This document shows, piece after piece, positions 1 through 7,548 of a stretch of DNA of 15,304 bases. Below the pieces are notes generated by a model. It worked only from the letters and a program-made list of their open reading frames with translations, had not been told where the DNA came from and did no database searches. Origin of the DNA: Candidatus Faecivivens stercoripullorum (GTDB lineage Bacteria > Bacillota > Clostridia > Oscillospirales > Ruminococcaceae); NCBI GenBank assembly GCA_018715285.1, contig DVLW01000025.1, forward strand, positions 1-15,304, read 5' to 3'. Position 1 is the stretch's first letter. Every line of letters starts with the position of its first letter. The position numbers and the translations under genes were made by a program.

Positions 1-929
1 TCAAGGATGGCGGCGATGATGCCGATATTACCCATGGTCTGGTGATTCAGGCACACCTCAGAAAAACAGATCGTCCCGGTATCTCCATCGATGGCGGAGA
101 AGGTGTTGGACGGGTGACCAGTCCGGGACTTGACCAGCCGGTAGGAAATGCAGCGATCAATCGGGTACCGAGAAAGATGATTACCGAACAGGTACAAAAG
201 GTATGTGACCGTTTAGGTTATAACGGCGGGATAGAAGTGCTGATCTGTATTCCAGGAGGACGGGAAGCGGCAGAGAAGACCTTTAATCCGATGCTTGGTA
301 TTACCGGTGGATTATCGATTCTGGGTACATCAGGAATTGTCGAACCGATGAGTGAACAGGCACTGATTGATACCATAGAAGTGGAGATACGGCAGGCTGC
401 GGCGGTTGGTGCAAAAGGCATCATCCTCACACCGGGAAACTATGGGGAAGATTTCCTCAGACAGCATTCCGGGCAATATGGCGGTTTGGATGGTCAGATA
501 CCGGTTGTCAAATGTTCGAACTTTATTGGTGATGCGCTGGATATCGCGGCGCTTTATCCGTTTGAGCGGGTGCTGCTGGTGGGACATATCGGAAAGCTGG
601 TCAAACTGGCAGGCGGTATTATGAATACCCATTCACGCTACGCCGACTGCCGTACCGAACTGATCTGTGCCCATGCAGCCATCTGCGGCGGGTCACGTCA
701 GCTTTGTACTGACTTGATGAGAGCGGCAACGACCGACGCCTGTATCGAGATTCTCGACCGGGAACAGCTTCGTCAGATGGTACTGGACAGCCTGCTTACT
801 GCAATACAGAGCCACCTCAGTCACCGGGTTCAGGGGCGTTTTGAAGTAGGTGCGGTTCTGTTTTCCAACCGGTATGGGTTGCTTGGTGAAACGGAAGCGG
901 GGAAGGAGATTATAAAAGCATGGAACTGA
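1..929 (+). CDS. cbiD: Cobalt-precorrin-5B (C1)-methyltransferase CbiD, 5' partial
   Basis: CbiD uses S-adenosylmethionine to methylate C1 of cobalt-precorrin-5B, giving cobalt-precorrin-6A, a cytosolic step specific to the anaerobic corrin pathway. The reading frame is open from base 3 (codons for KDGGDDADITHG) into the recognisable CbiD core. The GTG at 42 is therefore an internal valine, not the start. Visible CbiD signatures are THGLVIQAH, GGEGVGRVT followed by the SPGLDQPVG stretch, LTPGNYGEDF, and the GKLVKLAGGIMNTHSRYAD block. About 308 residues are present. The family is usually about 360-380, so roughly 50-70 N-terminal residues are probably outside the window. The stop overlaps the start of cbiL by 10 bases. 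cbiC commonly precedes cbiD in clostridial operons and may lie just upstream. Family assignment is very secure. Confidence 0.96.
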   Translation, partial: KDGGDDADITHGLVIQAHLRKTDRPGISIDGGEGVGRVTSPGLDQPVGNAAINRVPRKMITEQVQKVCDRLGYNGGIEVLICIPGGREAAEKTFNPMLGITGGLSILGTSGIVEPMSEQALIDTIEVEIRQAAAVGAKGIILTPGNYGEDFLRQHSGQYGGLDGQIPVVKCSNFIGDALDIAALYPFERVLLVGHIGKLVKLAGGIMNTHSRYADCRTELICAHAAICGGSRQLCTDLMRAATTDACIEILDREQLRQMVLDSLLTAIQSHLSHRVQGRFEVGAVLFSNRYGLLGETEAGKEIIKAWN

Positions 930-1618
930 AAAAAGGTATTTTTTATGGAGTCGGCGTTGGACCCGGTGACCCGGAACTTCTGACGGTCAAAGCACTGCGG
1001 GTTCTCGGCAGCTGTCCGGTTCTTGCCTGTCCGCAGACAAAAGGTGAGGAAATGCTGGCGCTGGACATCGTTCGGCAGGCAATGGACGTTTCTGAAAAAA
1101 CAATTCTGCCGCTGCATTTTACCATGTCCAGAGACCCGGACGTTCAGCATCAGGCACATCTGGAAGCGGCTGAAAAGGTATGCGAATATCTGGAAGTAGG
1201 ACAGGATGTCGCAATGCCCAATTTGGGGGATGTTTCCATCTATTCAACCTACTGTTATCTGATGGAACTGGTGAAGGAACGGGGCTTTGAAACAAGGATG
1301 GTTGCAGGTGTCCCCAGTTTTTGCGCTGTAGCGGCAAAGCTGGGAATCAGCCTGACCGAGATGAACACGCCTTTGCATATTGCGCCCGGAAAAGCAGAAC
1401 TTTCAGAAGTGCTGCACTGGCCGGGCAATAAGATTTTAATGAAATCCGGGCGGCAGATGCCGGAAGTTTTGCGGGCAATTGAGGAGCAGGCCGGGCTGGA
1501 TAAAAGCGCGATGGTGCAAAACTGTGGATTGCCCGGAGAAAAGGTATATCCCAATCTGGCAGAGGATGCGCCGAAGGAAACTACTGGATATTTTGCGACT
1601 GTGATTGTAAAGGAGTGA
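920..1618 (+). CDS. cbiL: Cobalt-precorrin-2 C(20)-methyltransferase CbiL
   Basis: CbiL transfers a methyl group from SAM to C20 of cobalt-precorrin-2, giving cobalt-precorrin-3, the first committed step after cobalt insertion. The 232-residue protein has the class III (tetrapyrrole) methyltransferase fold. The glycine-rich loop GVGVGPGDPELLT is at residues 10-22. The NLGDVSIYST motif corresponds to the family TLGDPxxYST site, followed by VAGVPSF and MNTPLHIAPG, which separate CbiL/CobI from its paralogues. Length matches the family (about 230). The ATG at 920 lies within the last codons of cbiD and is preceded by AAGGAG at 903-908, so translation is probably coupled. The Pro-to-Val change in the GDP motif is a mild departure from the consensus. 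Confidence 0.96.
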   Translation: MELKKGIFYGVGVGPGDPELLTVKALRVLGSCPVLACPQTKGEEMLALDIVRQAMDVSEKTILPLHFTMSRDPDVQHQAHLEAAEKVCEYLEVGQDVAMPNLGDVSIYSTYCYLMELVKERGFETRMVAGVPSFCAVAAKLGISLTEMNTPLHIAPGKAELSEVLHWPGNKILMKSGRQMPEVLRAIEEQAGLDKSAMVQNCGLPGEKVYPNLAEDAPKETTGYFATVIVKE

Positions 1619-1625
1619 CCGTCAG

Positions 1626-2396
1626 ATGGTACATTTTGTTGGAGCCGGTCCCGGAGCACCTGACCTGATTACAATGAGAGGTGCCGCACTGCTGCAAAAA
1701 GCAGACTGCATCATTTATGCCGGAAGTCTTGTAAATCCGGCGCTTTTAGAGATGGCAAAAGATGGATGTGAAATCCATAACAGCGCTACAATGACACTGG
1801 AACAGGTTTTGGAAGTAATTGCGCGCCGTGATGCCGAGGGGAAAGATATTGTCCGGCTGCACACCGGCGATGCAAGCCTTTTCGGTGCCATTCGTGAACA
1901 GATGGACGCACTCGACCGGATGGGAATTGCGTATGACAATACGCCGGGTGTTTCCAGTTTTTGCGGAGCAGCTGCGGCACTGAATGCAGAATATACCCTT
2001 CCCGGTGTCAGCCAGAGTCTGATTATCACCCGTATGGCCGGACGGACACCGGTACCGGAAAAAGAAAATCTTGCAGAACTTGCTTCCCATCAGGCTTCAA
2101 TGGTACTGTTTTTGTCCTCTGGGATGATGGAACAGGTACAGGCGCAGCTGCTCAAGGGTGGATATAACGAACAGACACCAGCAGCGATCGTATATAAGGC
2201 CAGTTGGCCGGATGAAAAGGTAATCCGCTGCACAGTCGGGACACTCGCGCAGATGGGGGCGGAACATGGAATTCATAAGACTGCACTGCTGCTGATTGGC
2301 GATTTTCTCGACTGCGGATACGAGCGCAGTAAATTGTATGACCCGGGATTTACCACCGAATTTCGTCAGGCGGAAAAGCCGGGTGTGGAATCATAA
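1626..2396 (+). CDS. cbiF: Cobalt-precorrin-4 C(11)-methyltransferase CbiF
   Basis: CbiF methylates C11 of cobalt-precorrin-4 to give cobalt-precorrin-5A, using SAM. The 256-residue protein has the class III methyltransferase fold: glycine loop FVGAGPGAPDLIT near residues 4-16, the CbiF/CobM-specific YAGSLV at 31-36, and HTGDASLFGAI beginning at residue 79 as the second SAM-binding element. These are followed by NTPGVSSFCGAAAAL, TRMAGRTPVPE and YKASWPDEK. These motifs separate CbiF from CbiL and CbiH with little ambiguity. Length is normal. The ATG at 1626 follows AAGGAG at 1610-1615, part of which overlaps the cbiL stop region. The gap to cbiL is only 7 bases. Confidence 0.97.
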   Translation: MVHFVGAGPGAPDLITMRGAALLQKADCIIYAGSLVNPALLEMAKDGCEIHNSATMTLEQVLEVIARRDAEGKDIVRLHTGDASLFGAIREQMDALDRMGIAYDNTPGVSSFCGAAAALNAEYTLPGVSQSLIITRMAGRTPVPEKENLAELASHQASMVLFLSSGMMEQVQAQLLKGGYNEQTPAAIVYKASWPDEKVIRCTVGTLAQMGAEHGIHKTALLLIGDFLDCGYERSKLYDPGFTTEFRQAEKPGVES

Positions 2397-2426
2397 TCAT
2401 TATGGTAAAGGTGGGTGGTGAACAAG

Positions 2427-3452
2427 ATGAAATTGGCGTATCTTTCCTTTACGGAAAAAGGATTTGCCCTTGCCAAGACACTTGCAGACACCCTGGGCGG
2501 CAGTGCAATGCGCTGTGGACAGCCTGATTCATTGCAGGAATGGACAAAAAAACAGTTTTCTGAGGCGGATGGTCTGATTTTTGTCGGTGCGGTCGGGATT
2601 GCTGTTCGTGCAATTGCGCCGTATCTCCAGAAAAAATGGAAAGACCCTGCGGTTGTGGCAATCGATGAAACCGCACAATTTGCAATTCCGCTGGTTTCAG
2701 GCCATCTGGGCGGTGCAAACAGTCTTGCACGTGCGATCAGTGCAGTTTGCGGTGCACGGGCGGTTATTACGACGGCAACAGATGTCAACGGCGTATTCGC
2801 GGTAGATGACTGGGCACGCTGTCAGGGAATTTATGTTGCCGACCCGGAGCATATCCGTATCATTTCGGGACGGCTGCTGGCAGGAACGAGTATCCGGCTT
2901 TCCAGTCGTTGGCCGATTGACGGTGAGTGTCCGCAGGGAGTTGAACTGACCGAAGATACAGATGCGGATGTAATGGTCAGTGCATGGAAGGAAGGAAAAC
3001 CGGTATTGTCGCTGGTACCGAAAGTTGCGGTGCTTGGAATCGGCTGCCGCAAGGGTATCGGAGAGGATGTTCTGGAAAAGGTATTGCAGCGTTTTCTGGA
3101 TGAAACCGGGCTGCGGGCAGAGGCAATCTGCGAAGTGGCCAGCATCGACCTAAAGAAAGAGGAAGAAGGGCTGATTGCATTCTGTCGTGCACATGGATGG
3201 CTTTTTACCACCTGTTCTGCACAGCAGCTGCAAAATGTACCGGGCGAATTTACCGCTTCGGCATTTGTCAGTGAAGTCACCGGAGTGGATAACGTCTGTG
3301 AACGAAGCGCTGTTTTTGTCAGCGGCGGCAGTCTGTGCCATAAAAAAATTGCCTGTGAAGGTGTGACGATGGCGGCTGCACTCAAACCATTTTTCCTGGA
3401 CTGGAACCGGATGGATATCTGTCCCCAAAATAGCTTGAAAGAGGATGACTGA
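2427..3452 (+). CDS. cbiG: Cobalt-precorrin-5A hydrolase CbiG
   Basis: CbiG opens the delta-lactone ring of cobalt-precorrin-5A and releases the C20 fragment as acetaldehyde, giving cobalt-precorrin-5B. It is a hallmark of the anaerobic route. The N-terminal part carries IFVGAVGIAVRAIAPYL and the PLVSGHLGGANSLARAI motif. A linker follows, and the C-terminal domain starts at about residue 204 with LGIGCRKG and continues through ICEVASIDLK and FVSEVTGVDNVCERSA. The total of 341 residues is normal for the two-domain form. I prefer ATG 2427, which gives MKLAYLSFTEKG and sits 6 bases after a GGTGGTG run. In-frame GTG codons at 2415 and 2418 would add three to four residues and cannot be excluded. 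It ends overlapping or just before cbiH. Confidence 0.95.
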   Translation: MKLAYLSFTEKGFALAKTLADTLGGSAMRCGQPDSLQEWTKKQFSEADGLIFVGAVGIAVRAIAPYLQKKWKDPAVVAIDETAQFAIPLVSGHLGGANSLARAISAVCGARAVITTATDVNGVFAVDDWARCQGIYVADPEHIRIISGRLLAGTSIRLSSRWPIDGECPQGVELTEDTDADVMVSAWKEGKPVLSLVPKVAVLGIGCRKGIGEDVLEKVLQRFLDETGLRAEAICEVASIDLKKEEEGLIAFCRAHGWLFTTCSAQQLQNVPGEFTASAFVSEVTGVDNVCERSAVFVSGGSLCHKKIACEGVTMAAALKPFFLDWNRMDICPQNSLKEDD

Positions 3453-3456
3453 TAGA

Positions 3457-4200
3457 ATGAATACCCTTTATGTAGTCGGCATCGGACCCGGACAGCCGGA
3501 GTTTATGACCCAGCAGGCAAGGGAAGCAATCTCCCGTGCTGAAGTGCTGTGCGGATACACTGTTTATGTAGATCTGGTGGCGCCGCTTTTTCCCGGAAAG
3601 GAAACCTATACCTCGTCGATGATGCAGGAGCTGGAACGCTGCCGCTGGGCGATGGAAACGGTACAGGGCGGTAAGAATGTAGCCTTTGTATGCAGCGGTG
3701 ATTCCAGTGTATATGGAATGGCCGGACTGCTGCTCCAGCTTTCACCTCAGTATGATAAGGTGGATATTCAGATAGTGCCCGGTGTGACGGCGGCACTTTC
3801 CGGCGGAGCAGTGCTGGGTGCACCACTTGGACATGACTTTTGTGTCATTTCGCTGTCGGATTTGCTGACACCGTGGGAGATGATCGAAAAACGGCTGCAA
3901 TGTGCGGCGTGGGGAGATTTTTGCATCTGCCTGTATAACCCGAGTTCCCGCAAACGGGCCGATTACCTTGCAAAAGCGTGTGATATCCTGATGCAGGAAG
4001 GGAAATCTCCTGATACCGTCTGTGGATGGGTGCGTAATATCGGCCGTGAAGGACAGCAAAGCCGGGTACTTTCTCTCGGACAACTGCGGGATGAAAAGCT
4101 GGATATGTTCACCACCGTTTTTATTGGTTCCTCCACTACTCAGGAAATTTCCGGCCGGATGGTCACACCCAGAGGGTATGAGAAAAAATGCGAGTGGTAA
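3457..4200 (+). CDS. cbiH: Cobalt-precorrin-3B (cobalt-factor III) C(17)-methyltransferase CbiH
   Basis: CbiH methylates C17 and drives ring contraction, converting cobalt-precorrin-3 to cobalt-precorrin-4. The roughly 247-residue class III methyltransferase has VVGIGPGQPEFMT near residues 6-18, VCSGDSSVYGMAG, a PGVTAALSGGAVLGAPLGHDF block, SLSDLLTPW and LYNPSSRKR. The last two are typical of CbiH/CobJ. There is no long C-terminal extension of the Fe-S type known from some Bacillus CbiH proteins. Two in-frame ATGs are possible. The one at 3445 overlaps the cbiG stop by 8 bases but directly abuts the GAGG of the ribosome site. The one at 3457 lies 12 bases past GAGG (3441-3444), starts as MNTLYVVGIGPG and is preferred. 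The 3' end overlaps cbiJ by 13 bases. Confidence 0.95.
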   Translation: MNTLYVVGIGPGQPEFMTQQAREAISRAEVLCGYTVYVDLVAPLFPGKETYTSSMMQELERCRWAMETVQGGKNVAFVCSGDSSVYGMAGLLLQLSPQYDKVDIQIVPGVTAALSGGAVLGAPLGHDFCVISLSDLLTPWEMIEKRLQCAAWGDFCICLYNPSSRKRADYLAKACDILMQEGKSPDTVCGWVRNIGREGQQSRVLSLGQLRDEKLDMFTTVFIGSSTTQEISGRMVTPRGYEKKCEW

Positions 4201-4931
4201 TTTTCAGTGGAACGACCGAAGGCCGTCAGCTTTCCGCACAGACAGTTGCCATGGGAATTGAAACGGTTGTCTGCGTTGCGACTGAATATGGACGGTCGAT
4301 TCAGCAGCAGGTACCCGGAACCCATGTACTGACCGGCAGAATGGATGCCAGCCAGATGGCTGAGGTACTTGATCGTGCAGATTTGTGTATTGATGCAACT
4401 CATCCCTATGCCAAAGAGGTCAGCAAAAATATCCGGACTGCGGCAGAATTGGCTCATGTTCCCTGTCATCGGCTTTTACGCCGGGAAAGTCCGCTTCCAT
4501 CCGGATGTGTGACGGTTGATTCTGCGTGGGAGGCTGCCATTTTCCTCAAAAATACACAGGGAAACATTCTACTGACGACCGGTACCAAGGAACTTGCTGC
4601 TTTTGAGGACATTGAACGCGGACGACTGTACCCGAGAGTTTTGCCGGTACGGGAAAGTATTGCGGTATGTGAGGAATTGCAGATTCCAAGGGAAAATATC
4701 ATCGCCATGCAGGGACCTTTCGGTTATGAACTTAACTGCGCGTTGCTCCATCAGTTTTCCATAAAATGGCTGGTAACAAAAGATGGCGGTGCGGCAGGCG
4801 GTTTTGATGAAAAAGTCCGTGCCGCAGCGGACTGCAATGCTGGATTGGTCGTTATCCGCAGGCCAAAAGAGACGGGCGAGAGTTTTGAAGAGATTGTCGA
4901 AATTTGCAGGGAGATGATGGAATGCAGGTAA
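4188..4931 (+). CDS. cbiJ: Cobalt-precorrin-6A reductase CbiJ
   Basis: CbiJ reduces the corrin ring of cobalt-precorrin-6A to cobalt-precorrin-6B with a nicotinamide nucleotide. The 247-residue protein begins MRVVIFSGTTEGRQL, the dinucleotide-binding start typical of CbiJ/CobK. It then shows CIDATHPYAKEVS, the FLKNTQGNILLTTGTKEL strand-turn, MQGPFGYELN and LVTKDGGAAGGFDEK, which are the standard family blocks in the standard order. Length is normal (about 250). Its ATG is inside the end of cbiH, with AGAGGG at 4171-4176 upstream. The last ten bases overlap cbiET. Its place between cbiH and the CbiE-CbiT fusion fits its pathway position just before the CbiT step. Confidence 0.95.
   Translation: MRVVIFSGTTEGRQLSAQTVAMGIETVVCVATEYGRSIQQQVPGTHVLTGRMDASQMAEVLDRADLCIDATHPYAKEVSKNIRTAAELAHVPCHRLLRRESPLPSGCVTVDSAWEAAIFLKNTQGNILLTTGTKELAAFEDIERGRLYPRVLPVRESIAVCEELQIPRENIIAMQGPFGYELNCALLHQFSIKWLVTKDGGAAGGFDEKVRAAADCNAGLVVIRRPKETGESFEEIVEICREMMECR
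4908..4913 (+). promoter_or_regulatory. Ribosome binding site that fixes the cbiET start
   Basis: AGGGAG lies 8 bases before ATG 4922, inside the 3' end of cbiJ. It would be too close to serve an upstream TTG at 4904, so it supports the shorter protein beginning MQVILAAAG. Confidence 0.6.
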
Positions 4932-6121
4932 TTCTTGCGGCAGCCGGAGCAGATAATCATACGATAACCGAAGACTGCCGCCGGGCATTGCAAAATGCCG
5001 GGTATATCATCGGCGCACGTCGGCTGCTGGAAAATCTTCCGGATGGCTGTACCCAAAACCGGATGGCGGCAACGAGACCGGATGATATCATGCAGCTGCT
5101 GCATACATCTGAGACAGAAAACAATGTTGTATTGTACAGCGGCGATACCGGGTTTTATTCGGGTGCACGTCTGCTGATTCCTCTCCTGGAAGCAGAAGGG
5201 ATTGCATATGAGGTGCTGCCCGGCATTTCCAGTGTACAGCTGCTTTCCTCGGCACTCGGAAGGCCCTGGCAGGACTGGCTGCTTGTGTCGGCACATGGCG
5301 TGGATTGTGACCCGGTTGGAGCAGTCATGCAGGGAAAAACAGTCTTTTTCCTGACCGGCGGCAGCCTTCGTCCGGAAGTTCTATGCCAACAGTTGACAGA
5401 TGCAGGTCTGGGTCAGCTGCCGGTGACGATTGGGGAAGACCTGTCTTATCCCGGACAGCGTATCCGAAAGGGAACTGCCGCCGGATTTTGTAAAGAAACC
5501 TTTTCGCCGCTGAGTGTACTGCTTGCTGAACCTGCACCGGGTATCAAACGGAGAACGCCCGGGTTTCCCGATTCTGTTTTTATGCGCGGTGAAGTTCCGA
5601 TGACCAAACAGGAAGTCAGGGCTGTAATTCTTGCAAAACTCGCGCCCAAAGAAACCGATATCCTGTGGGATATCGGCGCAGGTACCGGCAGTGTCAGTAT
5701 CGAACTGGCACTCTCAGCGACAAGAGGCCGTACCTATGCGGTCGAATGCAATAAAACCGCCTGTGAACTGATTTGCGCTAACCGTCAGAAACTTGGGGCA
5801 TGGAATCTCAGATTGATTGAAGGCCGTGCACCCGAAGTACTTAACGGACTGGAAACGCCGGACGCTGTATTCATTGGCGGCAGTAAAGGCAGTATGCAGC
5901 AACTGGTCGATCTGGTACTGGAGCGCAATCCGAAAGCAAGAATCTGTATCTCTGCTATTTGTATCGAGACAGTTTATCAGGCTGTACAGGCGCTGAAAGT
6001 GCATGGAATAGAACCCGATATTATTCAGCTCAGTGTCAGCCGCTCTAAAACAGCGGGTTCTCTGCATCTGATGATGGCGAATAATCCGGTATTTCTGATT
6101 GCGGGGAATTGCGATGATTGA
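4922..6121 (+). CDS. cbiET: CbiE-CbiT fusion: cobalt-precorrin-7 C(5)-methyltransferase / cobalt-precorrin-6B C(15)-methyltransferase (decarboxylating)
   Basis: This 399-residue protein joins two methyltransferases, the same architecture as CobL of the aerobic pathway. Residues about 1-205 are a CbiE domain of the class III fold with YSGDTGFYSGA near 72-82, LPGISSVQLLSSALGRPW, VSAHG and GEDLSYPGQRI. After a linker (RRTPGFPDSVFMRG), MTKQEVRAVIL at about residue 227 opens the CbiT domain. CbiT is a class I SAM methyltransferase with DIGAGTGSVSIE at about 250-261, which also decarboxylates the C12 acetate. The ATG at 4922 is chosen because AGGGAG (4908-4913) lies 8 bases upstream. The in-frame TTG at 4904 is inside that region. 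Odd feature: the CbiE glycine-rich loop is AAAGA at residues 6-10, where paralogues have GxGxG. The start overlaps cbiJ by 10 bases and the end overlaps cbiA by 8. Confidence 0.95.
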   Translation: MQVILAAAGADNHTITEDCRRALQNAGYIIGARRLLENLPDGCTQNRMAATRPDDIMQLLHTSETENNVVLYSGDTGFYSGARLLIPLLEAEGIAYEVLPGISSVQLLSSALGRPWQDWLLVSAHGVDCDPVGAVMQGKTVFFLTGGSLRPEVLCQQLTDAGLGQLPVTIGEDLSYPGQRIRKGTAAGFCKETFSPLSVLLAEPAPGIKRRTPGFPDSVFMRGEVPMTKQEVRAVILAKLAPKETDILWDIGAGTGSVSIELALSATRGRTYAVECNKTACELICANRQKLGAWNLRLIEGRAPEVLNGLETPDAVFIGGSKGSMQQLVDLVLERNPKARICISAICIETVYQAVQALKVHGIEPDIIQLSVSRSKTAGSLHLMMANNPVFLIAGNCDD

Positions 6122-7484
6122 ATTTATGATTGCGGCGCCTGCTTCCGGCAGCGGAAAAACTGCCGTGACCTGTGGTTTACTGGCATTGCTGGCAAAAAAA
6201 GGGTATAACCCCTGTGCCTTCAAGTGCGGCCCGGATTATATCGACCCGATGTTTCATCGCTCGGTTCTTGGAGTGGAAAGCCACAACCTTGATCTGTTTT
6301 TATGCGGTGAAGAAAGGCTGCGTAACCTCTACACCCGTTACAGCAGCGGACATGGTGCGGCTGTATCTGAGGGTGTCATGGGATTTTATGACGGTGTCGG
6401 CGGCAGTACCGACAGGGCAAGTGCCTGGCATGTGGCCGATACGCTGGGATTGCCGGTGCTGCTGGTGGTACGTCCCAAAGGTGCCAGCCTGACAATTTCC
6501 GCACTGATAAAAGGACTGTGCAGTTTTCGGAAAGACAGCCATATCAAGGGAATTTTCCTGAATGATTGCTCGCCGATGCTGTACTCGAGCCTTGCGCCTA
6601 TGCTGGAAAAGGAAACGGGCCTGCCGGTACTGGGATATCTTCCGCATATGGAAGAGGCCGCTTTTGAAAGCCGACATCTGGGACTGTATACCGCCGGTGA
6701 GATTGACGGTTTGGTACATCGGATTGACTGTTTGGCGGACAAGATGGAACAGACGGTTGATTTGTCTCGTCTGCTCAGCCTTTTTTCTGCGGCGCAGCGT
6801 CATCCGACTGATGTTCAGTCACCCGGATGGTTTTTACCCCAAACCCGAATCGCGGTTGCAGATGACCGGGCATTTTGTTTTGTCTATTCGGAAACGCTGG
6901 ATGCACTGCGGGATGCAGGTGCAGATCTGGTCAGTTTCAGTCCGCTGGAAGATGAAGATCTGCCGGAAGATATCGGCGGGCTGTATCTGCCGGGTGGATA
7001 TCCTGAACTGTATGCCCGCGAGCTTTCGGAAAATAAGAAGATGCGCCGGGCAATCAGAGAAGCTGTCATCAGCGGAATGCCGACGGTAGCGGAATGTGGC
7101 GGATTTTTGTATCTCGGCAAGAGATTGGAGGATGCCAATGGCGATGTTTATCCGATGGCAGGCGTACTTCCGGGAGAAGGTCAGCGAAAAGAAAAACTGG
7201 TGCGCTTTGGATACGCCGGACTGACCGCCAAAGAGGACAGCCTTCTCTTTTTAAATGGAGAGACAGTCCCGGTTCATGAATTTCACTACTGGGATTCAAC
7301 TAAGAATGGTGAGGATTTTACAGCCTGCAAACCGGTTTCTGAAAGAAACTGGCAATGTGGTTTTTCCAGGCGATCGCTGTATGCAGGATTTCCGCACCTG
7401 TATTTTGCCGGAAATCCGATGCTGGCAAAACGTTTTGTGCAGGCAGCGGCAGATTATCAGAAAAATATTGATAACCTGCTGTAA
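6114..7484 (+). CDS. cbiA: Cobyrinic acid a,c-diamide synthase CbiA (cobyrinate a,c-diamide synthase)
   Basis: CbiA amidates the a and c side chains of cobyrinate using ATP and glutamine-derived ammonia. The N-terminal ATP-binding domain starts IAAPASGSGKTA with the P-loop GSGKT at residues 12-16, followed by FKCGPDYIDPMFH, SHNLDLFL, EGVMGFYDG and RASAWHVADTLGLPVLLV, all standard CbiA blocks. The C-terminal class I glutamine amidotransferase-like domain has LYLPGGYPELYA and TVAECGGFLYLG, with the nucleophile Cys328, and a late VHEFHYWDS segment. At 456 residues the length is typical. ATG 6114 overlaps the cbiET stop by 8 bases and follows GGGGA at 6103-6107. A TTG at 6099 in the same frame is less likely. 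It is the last gene of the ring-synthesis block and is followed by a 64-base gap. Confidence 0.96.
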   Translation: MIEFMIAAPASGSGKTAVTCGLLALLAKKGYNPCAFKCGPDYIDPMFHRSVLGVESHNLDLFLCGEERLRNLYTRYSSGHGAAVSEGVMGFYDGVGGSTDRASAWHVADTLGLPVLLVVRPKGASLTISALIKGLCSFRKDSHIKGIFLNDCSPMLYSSLAPMLEKETGLPVLGYLPHMEEAAFESRHLGLYTAGEIDGLVHRIDCLADKMEQTVDLSRLLSLFSAAQRHPTDVQSPGWFLPQTRIAVADDRAFCFVYSETLDALRDAGADLVSFSPLEDEDLPEDIGGLYLPGGYPELYARELSENKKMRRAIREAVISGMPTVAECGGFLYLGKRLEDANGDVYPMAGVLPGEGQRKEKLVRFGYAGLTAKEDSLLFLNGETVPVHEFHYWDSTKNGEDFTACKPVSERNWQCGFSRRSLYAGFPHLYFAGNPMLAKRFVQAAADYQKNIDNLL

Positions 7485-7507
7485 TCGGATACCGAATCTG
7501 GTATAAT
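7479..7507 (+). promoter_or_regulatory. Candidate internal sigma-A promoter ahead of cobT
   Basis: TATAAT at 7502-7507 is a perfect -10 hexamer, preceded by TG at 7499-7500, giving the extended -10 form TGnTATAAT. The -35 at the 17-base position (CTGTAA, 7479-7484) is poor, but extended -10 promoters tolerate this. Initiation would be expected near 7514, leaving a leader of about 35 bases before cobT. This is the only clear promoter-like site in the window and falls in its only sizeable gene gap. It is a sequence match only; activity is inferred. Confidence 0.5.
7489..7504. repeat. Short inverted repeat overlapping the candidate -10
   Basis: ATACC (7489-7493) and GGTAT (7500-7504) form a 5-base inverted repeat around GAATCT. 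The right arm overlaps the extended -10 element. No T-run follows, so it is not a terminator. It could be a small operator half-site pair, or chance in a sequence where CCGGTA-like words are common. Confidence 0.3.
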
Positions 7508-7534
7508 CAGAATAAGGATTTCGGCTGTATGATA

Positions 7535-7542
7535 AAGAAGGA
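7535..7542 (+). promoter_or_regulatory. Ribosome binding site of cobT
   Basis: AAGAAGGA ends 6 bases before ATG 7549. An in-frame TTG at 7543 directly touches it and is therefore an unlikely start. Confidence 0.6.
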
Positions 7543-7548
7543 TTGATT

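Noticed and set aside
1308..1970. Similar stretches in cbiL (about 1308-1325) and cbiF (about 1950-1966), CCAGTTTTTGCG-like
   Set aside because: Both encode the PGV(S/P)SF motif of paralogous class III methyltransferases. This is shared ancestry, not a DNA repeat.
4904..4906. TTG as the start of cbiET
   Set aside because: It adds six residues with no homology to CbiE, and AGGGAG at 4908-4913 is placed for ATG 4922.
7489..7504. Inverted repeat as a rho-independent terminator after cbiA
   Set aside because: The arms are only 5 bases and there is no T-tract downstream. It is reported instead as a possible operator or chance palindrome.
7485..7548. Possible cobalamin riboswitch or attenuator before cobT
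   Set aside because: The gap is only 64 bases, too short for a B12 riboswitch (about 200 bases), and I see no B12-box-like motif or hairpin followed by a T-run.
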